Below, piece by piece: positions 1 to 8,786 of a stretch of 64,000 bases of DNA. The stretch is from NCBI GenBank assembly GCA_016927315.1, contig JAFGMV010000009.1, positions 34,665 through 98,664 on the forward strand. Reading direction: 5' to 3'. The stretch's first letter is position 1. Each line of letters opens with the position of its first letter. The translations under genes were made by a program, and so were the position numbers. Source of the DNA: Anaerolineales bacterium (GTDB lineage Bacteria; Chloroflexota; Anaerolineae; Anaerolineales; Villigracilaceae). The notes under the pieces are model-generated. The model did no database searches, was not told the DNA's origin, and worked only from the letters and a program-made list of their open reading frames with translations.

Positions 1-908
1 GGGGTCATGACATCGGGGACTGCACCTGCCGCAGGGGCTGCACCGCCGGACTGCTGCTGGTTGGCAATGGCCCCGGAAGTAGCCTGCTGCATCAGGTTGC
101 CGATCCCCATCCCGGCGCCAATACCGGCTGTCAGGCCTGCGCCGCCGCTGGGATTGCTTGCGGCGTCCCGCATGGCATCGGCAGCCTGGAGCTGGGTGTA
201 GGTCGCCATATCGAGCATACCCATATCGCGCAGTTCCTGGGCCGACTTGTCGGACGGTTTCAGGTTGCCAATGTAGAATGATTTAAGCGCCAGCCCAACG
301 GCCGCGAAATCATCCCGGGCTTTCGCACGCACACCGGCGCCAATTTCTTCTGTCAGGCCGATCAGGTCAACGACAGATTTTGCTTCGGTGGTTTCACCCA
401 GGATATCGGCAATCTTCGAGAGCAGGACAGTGCGCAGGCGGTCTTCGATCGCATCCGTGCGGTATGTGCCCTGGGTGCCGACGATCTGTGTGACAAATTG
501 TTGGGGATCATCAACCTGGTAGGAATAGGATCCAAAACCCTGAAGCAGCGCCACGCCCAGCCCCATACCTGGATTTCGAACAATGATCGGCTGGGGAGTA
601 CCCCATTTCCGGTCGGCGAATTCTTTCATCGAAACGAAATAGACTTCCGCCGGGAACGGTGTACGATCATTGAAAGCCTTGCCGATCAGGTCGATCAGCA
701 GGGGGATGTTCGCTGTGGCGATGGTGTGACGGCCAGCGCCAAACACGTCCAATGCATGGCCATCACGGAAGAACACAGCCGATTGTGCTTCGCGAACGAT
801 AACCTGTGTACCGATTCGGTAATCGCCAATGCCCTGTTCCGGGAAACGATGGACGATCTCATCTTGCATCTCGTTGGGATATTCAACTACATCAAAAATC
901 CTGGCCAT
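1..908 (-). CDS. SPFH/band-7 domain protein (3' part outside window)
   Basis: About 302 N-terminal residues are visible and the frame stays open to the window edge. The start ATG at 908 is preceded by AAGGAG at good spacing. The protein resembles the SPFH-type 'virion core protein-like' family: an N-terminal beta region (MARIFDVVEYP..., VIVREAQSAVFF), a band-7 middle, then a helical part (AKARDDFAAVGLALKSFYIG) and a Gly/Ala/Met-rich tail (GAGMGIGNLMQQA). In this family a zinc ribbon often follows the tail, but that part would lie beyond base 1. SPFH proteins form membrane-associated scaffolds; the exact role of this subgroup is unknown to me. A clear sigma-70-like promoter lies upstream. Confidence 0.8.
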   Translation of the reverse strand, partial: MARIFDVVEYPNEMQDEIVHRFPEQGIGDYRIGTQVIVREAQSAVFFRDGHALDVFGAGRHTIATANIPLLIDLIGKAFNDRTPFPAEVYFVSMKEFADRKWGTPQPIIVRNPGMGLGVALLQGFGSYSYQVDDPQQFVTQIVGTQGTYRTDAIEDRLRTVLLSKIADILGETTEAKSVVDLIGLTEEIGAGVRAKARDDFAAVGLALKSFYIGNLKPSDKSAQELRDMGMLDMATYTQLQAADAMRDAASNPSGGAGLTAGIGAGMGIGNLMQQATSGAIANQQQSGGAAPAAGAVPDVMT

Positions 909-1269
909 GCCATTCTCCTTCTTTTGAAAATATCGGATTATTCCCGATTTATATATTTATGGAACCACGTTTTCATTATAGCCGAAGCGTGAAATGGGTA
1001 CAAGTTACTGGGTCAATTGATTATATAGTACTTTCAGGTATTTCTGTCGGAATAAACCCATTAGGGGTGCACGAAAATGTTATAGTTCTTTTTGCAGCGA
1101 TGGCATTCTCGGGGCAGCCTCCCGAAGGTTGATCTGCTCGGTAAGGGGGGATGATAGAAACCCTTCGGGACGTGCGGGTCTGGTGGTTCGACAGGTTGTT
1201 AGTGCACCCACCACGATTGATTGCATTCTATTACTATATACGCTGTTTTGCCCTTTTGAGTTGCAGTGA
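909..1269. other. Intergenic region between SPFH gene and xdhC-like gene
   Basis: This 361-bp stretch contains the leader and promoter of the SPFH gene in its first 100 bp. The rest (about 1004-1269) has no convincing ORF, RNA gene or terminator that I can support. Confidence 0.5.
975..1003 (-). promoter_or_regulatory. Sigma-70-type promoter of the SPFH gene
   Basis: On the minus strand TTGTAC (998-1003) and TATAAT (975-980) are separated by exactly 17 bp. The -10 box is 66 bp upstream of the SPFH start codon. Box quality and spacing are good; the site has not been tested. Confidence 0.6.
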
Positions 1270-2076
1270 TTACGAATCTTTCAATGGTTTTCCCGAACCA
1301 CCATCTCGCAGCATCAGGATCTCTGCCAGGATGCTGACGGCGATCTCTTCCGGTGTTTCGGCCTGCAGTTCAAGGCCGATTGGGGAGTGCACCCGTGAAA
1401 TTTGTTCGTCGCGCAGGCCCTGCTTTTTCAGTTCTTTTACCGTTGATGCCCAGCGCCTGCGAGAACCGATCACACCGATGTAAGCCGCCGGGGTATCCAG
1501 CAGGACAGGTAACCCGGGGGCATCGACGGCCACTCCGCGGGTTGTCAGCACCAGGTAAGTCTGCCCGGTGATCTCAAGGTGTTCCGGCAGTTCATTCATC
1601 GGGACCGGATAAAAGCTGTCGGCGTCGGGGTTGGCCGCGGGGGTACAGAATTCCGGCCGGTCATCCGAAACAGCAACGTGGAAGCCCAGCCATTTTGCCA
1701 GGTGGGCAACAGCCTTTCCGACATGCCCGCCGCCGATCACCACCAGGGTTTGAGGTGTGAGGATCGGTTCCACAAAGACCTCGACCTGGCCGCCGCAAAC
1801 CCCTGCGCCGCCGTGGTCTGTGTCGTTCATGCTGTATGCAAGCAGGCGCGCTTTTCCGTCTTTCAGGGCTGACAGCGCCTCACTGCGGACGCGGTTTTCA
1901 AGTTCTCCTCCGCCTACGGTGCCCAGGGCGTCCCCATTGGAATAGACCAGCATCTTGCTGGTGCTGCCGCGCGGCGTCGATCCGCTGGTCTTCACTACCG
2001 TACACAGCGCTGCAGATTTCTTGTTTTCCCCCAGTTCCGACAGGGCTTGAAAGATCGTTGTATTTACATTGTTCAT
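1270..2076 (-). CDS. XdhC/CoxI family molybdenum hydroxylase maturation protein
   Basis: This 268-residue protein has the two-domain XdhC layout. The N-terminal XdhC/CoxI domain (about 10-80) contains SGSTPRGSTSKMLV and GTVGGGELE. The C-terminal Rossmann-like domain has GGGHVG at 115-120 and ends in the conserved stretch SPIGLELQAETPEEIAVSI. XdhC proteins bind molybdenum cofactor, help sulfurate it and deliver it to xanthine-dehydrogenase-type enzymes. The likely client is the hydroxylase encoded at 5793-9541, although a propeller protein and a divergent glycosyltransferase lie between them. No key region appears missing. Confidence 0.88.
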   Translation of the reverse strand: MNNVNTTIFQALSELGENKKSAALCTVVKTSGSTPRGSTSKMLVYSNGDALGTVGGGELENRVRSEALSALKDGKARLLAYSMNDTDHGGAGVCGGQVEVFVEPILTPQTLVVIGGGHVGKAVAHLAKWLGFHVAVSDDRPEFCTPAANPDADSFYPVPMNELPEHLEITGQTYLVLTTRGVAVDAPGLPVLLDTPAAYIGVIGSRRRWASTVKELKKQGLRDEQISRVHSPIGLELQAETPEEIAVSILAEILMLRDGGSGKPLKDS

Positions 2077-2218
2077 GATAAACCAATTCTACACCCGTTT
2101 TTGGCGCTTCCTGGTTTCGATAGACTCGCTTCGTCCGTTACCCAACCGGCAAAGGCTGAAGCATGCGCACCGGGTGATTGCCTGCGGCCGGGCTCGTATC
2201 GCTCGCACTTCTGCCGAC

Positions 2219-3250
2219 TCATGGTTCCCAGCGCGGCTGCCAGTCGGGTTCCGGGTGATAGGTCAGGCGGCGCAGGTTTGAGCCGTCTGCATCCATGATG
2301 TATATATCTGCCTGGTCGTTGTTGCGGGTGGAGTTGAATGCGATTTGCCTCCCATCCGGAGAATAACTGGCCGCAGCATTGTTACCGCCATCGTCTGTGA
2401 GTTGCGTGATTGCTCCGCTGGCTGTCTCGATTTGGTAGATGCTCTTATTCCCGACCGGTCCGGCATAGATCAGCAGTTTCTCCGCATCGGGCGACCAGTC
2501 CAGGCTGCCCCCAATGCCATCCAGTCCGTAGCTCAACCGCTGCGGGGACAGGGTTTCTGCATTCAGGTCCAGCAGGAAGATTTCGTATGCGTTTGGCTGG
2601 TCAACGGCCATTGCAAAGGCCAATCGCCGGCCATCCGGGGACCAGTTTACCGCCACGATTGTGTTCGGACCGGAGTAGAAAAGAGCGGGGTTTTCACCGG
2701 TGCGGTCCATCATCCAGATGGAGGCCGGGCCTTCCGCAGGGCGGTTGACAAAGACGACCTGTTCTCCGTCCGGCGACAGGTCTGGCGAAAAGGCATTCCC
2801 AATGTTATCTGTAAGTTGGAACAGGCGTGCTTCCTCTGGCAGCATCAGGTACAGGTCGAACCTTCCCATGCGGTTGGATGCAAACAGGATATGGTCTGAG
2901 TTCGGTACGAAAACAGGGTAGTAATCATGGCGGTTGTACTGGCTGAGGCGTACCGGCTGGGTTCCATCGGCGTTGATCAGGCACAGCTGGTTAAATTCAT
3001 CCCGGGTGCAGGTGTACACGATCCGGCCGCCATGCACATGGGTAGGGGTTGGCGGCGGGGTAAAGGTAACCGGCCTGGGGAGGGATGTACCTGCTTCTGA
3101 GAGCAGGGGATAATTTTCGAGGTCGATTCCCGTAGCGGGGATGAGAAAGAAAAGGAGGATGATCCCGGCCAGCGCCAGCAGGCTGCAGGGCAGGCGGAAG
3201 CGCGGCCGTTTGCGAAAGGATAGGGAACCGGCAGGGTGATCAGACAGCAT
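2219..3250 (-). CDS. Membrane-anchored TolB/WD40-like beta-propeller protein
   Basis: I place the start at ATG 3250 (343 aa). It overlaps the stop of the upstream small ORF by 11 nt, and the sequence further upstream does not look like this protein. One membrane segment (about 20-40, LLALAGIILLFFLIP) is followed by a Pro/Thr linker and at least five TolB-type blades. Each blade carries the PD40 signature: DLSPDGEQVVF, WSPDGRRLAFA, WSPDAEKLLIY, YSPDGRQIAFNSTRNN. The propeller would face outside the membrane. The partner and role are unknown. TolB-like propellers usually bind proteins or peptides. Its C-terminus is complete (DWQPRWEP). Confidence 0.8.
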   Translation of the reverse strand: MLSDHPAGSLSFRKRPRFRLPCSLLALAGIILLFFLIPATGIDLENYPLLSEAGTSLPRPVTFTPPPTPTHVHGGRIVYTCTRDEFNQLCLINADGTQPVRLSQYNRHDYYPVFVPNSDHILFASNRMGRFDLYLMLPEEARLFQLTDNIGNAFSPDLSPDGEQVVFVNRPAEGPASIWMMDRTGENPALFYSGPNTIVAVNWSPDGRRLAFAMAVDQPNAYEIFLLDLNAETLSPQRLSYGLDGIGGSLDWSPDAEKLLIYAGPVGNKSIYQIETASGAITQLTDDGGNNAAASYSPDGRQIAFNSTRNNDQADIYIMDADGSNLRRLTYHPEPDWQPRWEP

Positions 3251-3452
3251 GTTTCGAATTGATGATCTGTTCCAGCACAAAGGTTTCCCCGGCGACCCGG
3301 GGGAAGTGGGGCTGGTGGTTGTTGATGAGACCCTGATCGGCCAGGATCTCTTCCCCGGGGGTAATCCAGGCAGGCTGGAGGCCTGGTTCCTTTTCATAGA
3401 GATCCGGGCATTGTTCACCGAAGCGGCTGTCGATCCGGCGGATGAATTTCAT
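3240..3452 (-). CDS. Small conserved-looking hypothetical protein coupled to the propeller gene
   Basis: This 70-residue ORF starts at ATG 3452 (MKFIRRIDSRFGEQCPDLYEK...) and ends inside the start of the propeller gene. The overlap is 11 nt, in the form ATGCTGTCTGA, which suggests translational coupling. The protein is soluble, has one cysteine and no membrane segment. A longer in-frame extension to about 3638 exists but reads as low-quality sequence and runs into the divergent glycosyltransferase leader. I see no clear Shine-Dalgarno sequence. The family was not recognised. Confidence 0.5.
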   Translation of the reverse strand: MKFIRRIDSRFGEQCPDLYEKEPGLQPAWITPGEEILADQGLINNHQPHFPRVAGETFVLEQIINSKHAV

Positions 3453-3605
3453 TATATGGATTTTATCGCGGTTTCCGGCGTGATAAAATAGTCCGGGACT
3501 TCTGGGGGGAGACCGGCTCTCGGGTCTTTTTTCTTCAGGATGGCAGCCCCGGATGGTTTTTCCCGGGTTTCGGGAGCGATCATACTCATTGATGGAGGCA
3601 GGACG

Positions 3606-5231
3606 ATGTCCGCGAAGCTCGATCTGAATCACAGGCAAACTGCCGCTTTACTGGCGTTCTTCGTGTTTGTACTGCTGTTTGTTACTGCACCGAAAATTGG
3701 CCTGACATGGGATGAACCGGATTATATTGCCGCTTCAGAATCGTATATGAAATGGTTCTCACTTCTGTTTACACATCCTGGGGAGGCCGTTGGTGAAGAA
3801 GCGATTACCGCATACTGGTCTGTTAACAGTGAGCATCCCCCACTGGATAAAATATGGTCCGGGCTTTTCTGGGAGTTGACCCGCACTGTTACCGATGACC
3901 TCACCGCCCATAGGGTTGGGAACATGCTGCTGACGGCGGTCATGGCCGGGTTGTTATTTCTATGGATGTCTGAAACCTATGGGAGGCTTGCCGGGTACGC
4001 CTCTGCGGCCGCCCTGCTAACCATGCCGCGTTTCTTCTTTCACAGCCATCTGGCGGCCCTGGATGTGCCGGCGGCTGTGTCGGTTTTTATGGTCACGTTT
4101 GCCTTCTGGCAGCTTCGTGACCATAAAGACTGGATGTGGGGACTGCTGCTTGGCCTGATCTGGGGGCTGGCGCTGGCGGTAAAAGTCAATGCCGCCTTTG
4201 TGCCGGCGCCGCTGCTGTTGTGGTGGTTGATCTTCAGGCGAGACCTGAAGAATGCCATCCGTTTGTTTTTGATGGGCTTCACGGCCGCACCGGTCTTTCA
4301 ATATGCCTGGCCCTGGTTGTATTACCACACCTCCGAACGCCTGGCGGAGTATATCCTGTTTATCACCACCGAGCATTGGGAGATCGGTCAGTATTACCTG
4401 GGTGAATTTCACCTGCCGTCGCCCTGGCACTTCGGATTTGTAATGATATGGGCCGTGCTGCCGCTCAGCCTGACTGTTTTGTACTTTACCGGGATCATTC
4501 GTTCCGGGACCGGCCAGCGGGACAACGGGTTGGGCTGGTTGTTGTTTTTCAGCGCCCTGACCCCCGTTCTGGCGATTACTTTTGGGGGCAGTATGGTCTA
4601 TGACAATGAACGCCTGATGATGGGCGCCTTCCCCTTCCTGGCTGCCCTGGCCGGGGTGGGGTTTGATTGGATCGTCGCGTGTTGGAAGACCTTCGCCGGG
4701 CGCTGGAAGCAGTCTTCTGTCAGCGTGAGCGGGATCGTAATCTTGGCCGCACTGGCATTCCTGCCGCAGGCAGCGACCATGGTACGCCTGTACCCGCATT
4801 ACTTGTCTTATTACGGCGAAAGTGTGGGCGGGCTTAAAGGGGCCGACAAGATGGGTTTGGAAGTAACCTATTGGTGTGAATCTTTCAGCCTGGCGCTTCC
4901 CTATCTCAACGAACGGGCACAACCAGGGGACCGGGTCTGGTCGGATCCCTGGAGCCATAACGTCTTGATCTACTACCAGATGCACGGACGCCTGCGCGAC
5001 GACCTGGTCATCCTGGCGCCGGCTGATGTGGAAAGTATCTTGGGGGCAGAAGCTCCCCGACCGCGCAACATCCCGATGGACCAGGCGGACTGGTTCATTT
5101 TCCAAAACAGGCGTTCGTCCTTAGGATATGAAGGGGATGACAATATGATCATCTGGATCTTGAAAGGCAAGGAAGTCGTCTACGAATACCGGTTCGACGG
5201 CGTCCCGATCATGAGGTTGTATCAGCAGTAA
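3606..5231 (+). CDS. GT39/ArnT-like dolichyl-phosphate-mannose-type glycosyltransferase
   Basis: The start at ATG 3606 follows GGAGG at about 8 nt (541 aa); the upstream in-frame ATG at 3540 lacks this. The protein is polytopic, with roughly ten hydrophobic segments. After the first segment comes the acidic motif GLTWDEPDYI, the catalytic-loop type of GT-C (GT39/GT83) enzymes, and then SEHPPLDKI and RFFFHSHLAALDVPAAV. Enzymes of this class move a sugar from a lipid-phosphate donor to protein or lipid outside the membrane. The donor and acceptor cannot be read from the sequence. It is divergent from the small ORF and propeller gene and convergent with the deaminase gene. Confidence 0.8.
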   Translation: MSAKLDLNHRQTAALLAFFVFVLLFVTAPKIGLTWDEPDYIAASESYMKWFSLLFTHPGEAVGEEAITAYWSVNSEHPPLDKIWSGLFWELTRTVTDDLTAHRVGNMLLTAVMAGLLFLWMSETYGRLAGYASAAALLTMPRFFFHSHLAALDVPAAVSVFMVTFAFWQLRDHKDWMWGLLLGLIWGLALAVKVNAAFVPAPLLLWWLIFRRDLKNAIRLFLMGFTAAPVFQYAWPWLYYHTSERLAEYILFITTEHWEIGQYYLGEFHLPSPWHFGFVMIWAVLPLSLTVLYFTGIIRSGTGQRDNGLGWLLFFSALTPVLAITFGGSMVYDNERLMMGAFPFLAALAGVGFDWIVACWKTFAGRWKQSSVSVSGIVILAALAFLPQAATMVRLYPHYLSYYGESVGGLKGADKMGLEVTYWCESFSLALPYLNERAQPGDRVWSDPWSHNVLIYYQMHGRLRDDLVILAPADVESILGAEAPRPRNIPMDQADWFIFQNRRSSLGYEGDDNMIIWILKGKEVVYEYRFDGVPIMRLYQQ

Positions 5232-5237
5232 TGCCCT

Positions 5238-5270
5238 CCCTGCGCTGCCTGGCAGGGTCTGGCTGTTTTT
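5238..5270 (+). terminator. Possible terminator of the glycosyltransferase gene
   Basis: CCCTGC (5238-5243) pairs with GCAGGG (5252-5257), and TTTTT follows at 5266-5270. The stem is short and the T-run is 8 nt away, so this is weak. Confidence 0.35.
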
Positions 5271-5736
5271 ACCGGTTCCTGTGCTGCTCGATGATTTCCA
5301 CGGACTGCCGGAAGAGTTCGTCGCATTGTTCCGGCAAGGCCGGCCCCGCCACTTCTGTCTCGGCATAAAACATCTCAAAGGAAGGCGGCATCTTCCCGAC
5401 CGTGCACAGGCCGCCCCCGCGCGGGTCCCTGGCGCCGTAAACCACCCGGCCGATGCGGTGCAGTAAGATCGTACTCAGGCACATCAGGCAGGGTTCCAGG
5501 CTGGTGTACAGGGTCATCTCACGCGCCCGCGGCCACAGGGAGGTATCCACCCTGGCCAGGGCATCGATCTCTGCATGAAGGCCAGGGCTTGTGACCGGAA
5601 ACCAGAGCCGGTTCTGGCCTTCGGCGATCATTTTCTCGTCCAGGACGATCAGGGCCCCGATCGGCAGGTTCCCGGCTGCCCTGGCTGCATGGGCCAACTG
5701 TACGGTGTGGAGCAGGTGATCACGGTCGTTCGGCAT
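5269..5736 (-). CDS. Zinc-dependent nucleoside/guanine-type deaminase
   Basis: This 155-residue protein is of the cytidine/deoxycytidylate deaminase fold. The catalytic HAE motif is at H54-E56, and the zinc ligands are in EPCLMC (C83, C86). The family converts amino groups on nucleobases to oxo groups; guanine deaminase and TadA-like enzymes share this layout. It is the last gene of the molybdenum hydroxylase operon, 56 bp after the large subunit. A base deaminase feeding a xanthine-dehydrogenase-type hydroxylase would fit purine breakdown, but substrate specificity is inferred from context only. Confidence 0.82.
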   Translation of the reverse strand: MPNDRDHLLHTVQLAHAARAAGNLPIGALIVLDEKMIAEGQNRLWFPVTSPGLHAEIDALARVDTSLWPRAREMTLYTSLEPCLMCLSTILLHRIGRVVYGARDPRGGGLCTVGKMPPSFEMFYAETEVAGPALPEQCDELFRQSVEIIEQHRNR

Positions 5737-5792
5737 CGTTGTGCTCGTCAGGCGGCAAAATGTGCCTGGTGGTATCTGCCAGGCAAGAAAAC

Positions 5793-8786
5793 CTATGCCT
5801 TTTGTTTCAACGCTCTCCAGACTTTTTCCGGCGTAACCGGGTTGTCGTCGATCTGGACTCCGGCCGCGTCCAGGACGGCATTCCCGACCGCGGGTGCAAC
5901 CCCATCCATGGGAATTTCTGCAACAGCCTTAACGCCAAACGGGTGACTGGGTTCGAAGGTCTCGACAAAGATAGTGGTCAGTTCGGGCATTTCGTCCGAG
6001 CGGAAGATATGGTAATCCCCGAAATCCCGCTCCCGGGCCTGTCCTTTTTCATCGTAAACCATTTCTTCACAGACGGCATATCCGAGGGCCTGGGTCATGC
6101 CGCCTTCGATCTGACCGGAAGCCGTCAGGGGGTTGACGATTACTCCCGAATCGACCGCCATGACCAGCTTGTCGACGGTGACCTGACCGGTCTCCATATC
6201 GACGGTCACTTCTGCGAACTGGGCTGCAAAGGGCGGTGGGGAGCAAGGCGACACATAAGACGCCACTCCCATGATCTGTTCCTGTTCCTGGCGGTGGAGG
6301 GAGTCCAGGGCGATCTCAGACAGCGGGACCGAACGCCCGTCTGGGGCGCTGGCCTGGCGGTCGGCCAGGCGGATCTCCTCCGCTTTGATCTCTCGGTGTT
6401 CTCCTTCCTGGTTCAACATCAGGGCAGCCCGCTGCTGGATCTGTTCTTTTACGATTTCGGCCGCCCTGACCACCGCACCCCCGGAGATATAAGTAGTAGA
6501 GGAAGCGTATGCGCCTTTATCGAAAGGGGTGAAATCCGTGTCTGATGAATAGGCGATGATATCTTCGAGCGGCACGCCCAACACTTCAGCCGCCATCTGT
6601 CCCAGGACGGTATCGGATCCGGTCCCCAGGTCGGTCGCCCCGACCAGCATGTTAAAGGAACCGTCGTCGTTCATTTTGATCGAGGCCCCGCCCATATCCA
6701 GGTAGGGAATGGCCGTACCCTGCATCACCAGCGCCGCCCCGATCCCTTTGCGGGTATTGCCTTCCTGACCGCCGCCTGAACGGCGCCATTCTTCGCAGCC
6801 ATACTTGTGGTCCCAGCCGATCGCAGCTTTGCCCTGCAGGACGCAGTCTTCCAGACCGACCGTGTGGATGATCTCGGGCCGCGGTTCCCGGCCTTCATTC
6901 CAGGCCGTGCTGAACGGGTGGTACTCCCCGGGCCGCAGGGCGTTCTTGAGTCTGAATTCCAGCGGGTCGAAGCCCATTTCGCGGGCGATCTTTTCCATAT
7001 GCCGCTCTACCGGCCAATATCCCTGCGGCACCCCATACCCGCGGTACGCACCGGCGGGCGGTGTGTTGGTATAGACGATATCGGCGTAGAAGCGGATATT
7101 CGGCGCCTGGCGGTATTCCCCGGCCCCGACATACAACGCCATCGACTTGTGTCCCGTGTTCCCGGTAACGGTCAGGGCATGGCAGCCGTATGCGCCGGTA
7201 TCGCTGAGCGCGTACATCTCGTTGGCGGTAATGGCGCCGTCCTTCTTGACCCCGGTCTTCATGCGGATCTTCATCGGATGCCGCGAGCGGGAAGCAATGA
7301 ATTCCTCCTCACGCGAGCACTCATACAGCACCGGGCGTTTGGTGGCGATGGTCAGGTGGGCGGCTACGTCCTCGATCTGGACCTCCTGTTTGCCGCCGAA
7401 GCCGCCGCCGATGCGCGGTTTGATCACCCGGATGCGTTTTACCGGCAGTCCCAGGACGGGCGCCAGCATCCGCCGGGCGTGGAACGGCACCTGGGTGCTG
7501 GTGCGCACCACCAGGCGGTCGTCTTCATCCCAGTAGGTTACACAGACGTGCGGTTCGATGTGGGCCTGCTGTACCTTGGGGACTTCGTACTCAGCTTCGA
7601 AGACCCGGTCAGCCTCGGCAAAACCTTTCTCCACGTTACCAATGTCAATGCGGATCTCAGCCGCCAGGTTCCGGGTGGGGTCCGAATCGGCAAAATCGAC
7701 GTATTCGGGCTCATCATGGATGCGGACCGCACCGTCCTTCATTGCCTGGCTTGAGTCCAGGATGGCTTCCAGGAGCTCGTATTCGACTTCGATCAGCCCC
7801 AGCGCCTGCTCGGCGATCTCGGGCGTCTCGGCGGCCACGAAGGCTACCCGGTCGCCGGCATAACGCACTTTGTTGTCCAGCGAGAACATATCCAGCGGGC
7901 CGGGGATGGGGTCGGACTGCCCGGCAGTGGAGTACACCACGCGCGGCAGGTCTTCCCAGGTCAGGACGGCAGCTACGCCGGGCAGGGCGCGCGCCTTGCT
8001 GGCGTCAATCTTCCTGATGCGGGCGTGGGCGTGCGGGCTTTTTAAGACTTTTGCGTGCAGCAAGCCGCGGAGTTCGATATCGGCCGTGAAGGCCGGTTTC
8101 CCCTGGACGAGTTTGACCGCATCCAGCTTCTTCTCCGGTTTGCCGACCAAATTCCACTGCTTGTTTTCGGGGGTGACCACCACGTTGGGCATCACCCGGG
8201 TCTGGACGATGGGTTCTCCGCCCTGTGTCGTGAGCGGTGTGGGTGTTTCTTCTTCCGGGAGTTCCAGCCAGCCGCCGGCCGGGCCTTCACCGCCCGGGAT
8301 CTCGCCGCGCATCACGGCCGCGGCCTGTAAGATCGCCTTGACCGGTTTGATGTACCCGGTGCAGCGGCACAGCACGCCGGCGATGGCTTCGCGTACTTCG
8401 CTTTCCGTTGGATCCGGATTCTTGTCCAGCAGTGCTTTAGCGGCCAGGATCTGGGCCGGGGTGCAGTACCCGCACTGGATGGCCCCGCTCTCGACGAAAG
8501 CCTGCTGCAGCGGGTGCAGCCCGCCGGTTTTCTTCCAGCCTTGCTCGGGGTGCTCGCCCAGGGCCTCGAGGGTGGCGATCTGGTGTCCTTCCGCCTGGGC
8601 AGCCAGCATCACCCCGGCATTGACCAGCCTGCCGTCCAGCAGGACGGTATCCGAGCCGGACAGACCCTGTTCGTCGCCGAATTTGACGCTGTGAAAGCCG
8701 TACCTACGCAGCACACTCATCAGGGTTTCTCCCGGCTGCGCACTGGTTTCATGGAGAATTCCGTTGATGGTAAGGTTGAGGTTCAC
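5793..8786 (-). CDS. Fused [2Fe-2S]-molybdopterin subunit of a xanthine-dehydrogenase-family hydroxylase, plant-type cluster lost
   Basis: This 997-residue fusion starts at GTG 8786, which overlaps the FAD-subunit stop as GTGA. Residues 1-160 correspond to the small Fe-S subunit and about 205-990 to the Moco subunit (GGGFGGKQEV, AYRGYGVPQG, and a C-terminal Glu in KAVAEIPMDG). The helical Fe-S domain keeps its four ligands (C105, C108, C140, C142). The N-terminal ferredoxin domain keeps its fold landmarks (TVLLDG), but the four expected cysteines are D38, S43, D46 and G58. From memory, E. coli XdhD is a similar fusion with degenerate clusters. The enzyme is expected to hydroxylate an N-heterocycle such as a purine; the substrate is not determinable here. 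Confidence 0.9.
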   Translation of the reverse strand: MNLNLTINGILHETSAQPGETLMSVLRRYGFHSVKFGDEQGLSGSDTVLLDGRLVNAGVMLAAQAEGHQIATLEALGEHPEQGWKKTGGLHPLQQAFVESGAIQCGYCTPAQILAAKALLDKNPDPTESEVREAIAGVLCRCTGYIKPVKAILQAAAVMRGEIPGGEGPAGGWLELPEEETPTPLTTQGGEPIVQTRVMPNVVVTPENKQWNLVGKPEKKLDAVKLVQGKPAFTADIELRGLLHAKVLKSPHAHARIRKIDASKARALPGVAAVLTWEDLPRVVYSTAGQSDPIPGPLDMFSLDNKVRYAGDRVAFVAAETPEIAEQALGLIEVEYELLEAILDSSQAMKDGAVRIHDEPEYVDFADSDPTRNLAAEIRIDIGNVEKGFAEADRVFEAEYEVPKVQQAHIEPHVCVTYWDEDDRLVVRTSTQVPFHARRMLAPVLGLPVKRIRVIKPRIGGGFGGKQEVQIEDVAAHLTIATKRPVLYECSREEEFIASRSRHPMKIRMKTGVKKDGAITANEMYALSDTGAYGCHALTVTGNTGHKSMALYVGAGEYRQAPNIRFYADIVYTNTPPAGAYRGYGVPQGYWPVERHMEKIAREMGFDPLEFRLKNALRPGEYHPFSTAWNEGREPRPEIIHTVGLEDCVLQGKAAIGWDHKYGCEEWRRSGGGQEGNTRKGIGAALVMQGTAIPYLDMGGASIKMNDDGSFNMLVGATDLGTGSDTVLGQMAAEVLGVPLEDIIAYSSDTDFTPFDKGAYASSTTYISGGAVVRAAEIVKEQIQQRAALMLNQEGEHREIKAEEIRLADRQASAPDGRSVPLSEIALDSLHRQEQEQIMGVASYVSPCSPPPFAAQFAEVTVDMETGQVTVDKLVMAVDSGVIVNPLTASGQIEGGMTQALGYAVCEEMVYDEKGQARERDFGDYHIFRSDEMPELTTIFVETFEPSHPFGVKAVAEIPMDGVAPAVGNAVLDAAGVQIDDNPVTPEKVWRALKQKA

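Noticed and set aside
4017..5105. 362-residue minus-strand ORF
   Set aside because: It is a shadow of the glycosyltransferase gene, rich in Gln/Pro/His, with no recognisable motif.
5793..8786. Broken or chimeric assembly as cause of the missing cysteines
   Set aside because: The rest of the ferredoxin domain is in frame and well preserved (TVLLDG), and replacement is by point changes, not by an indel.
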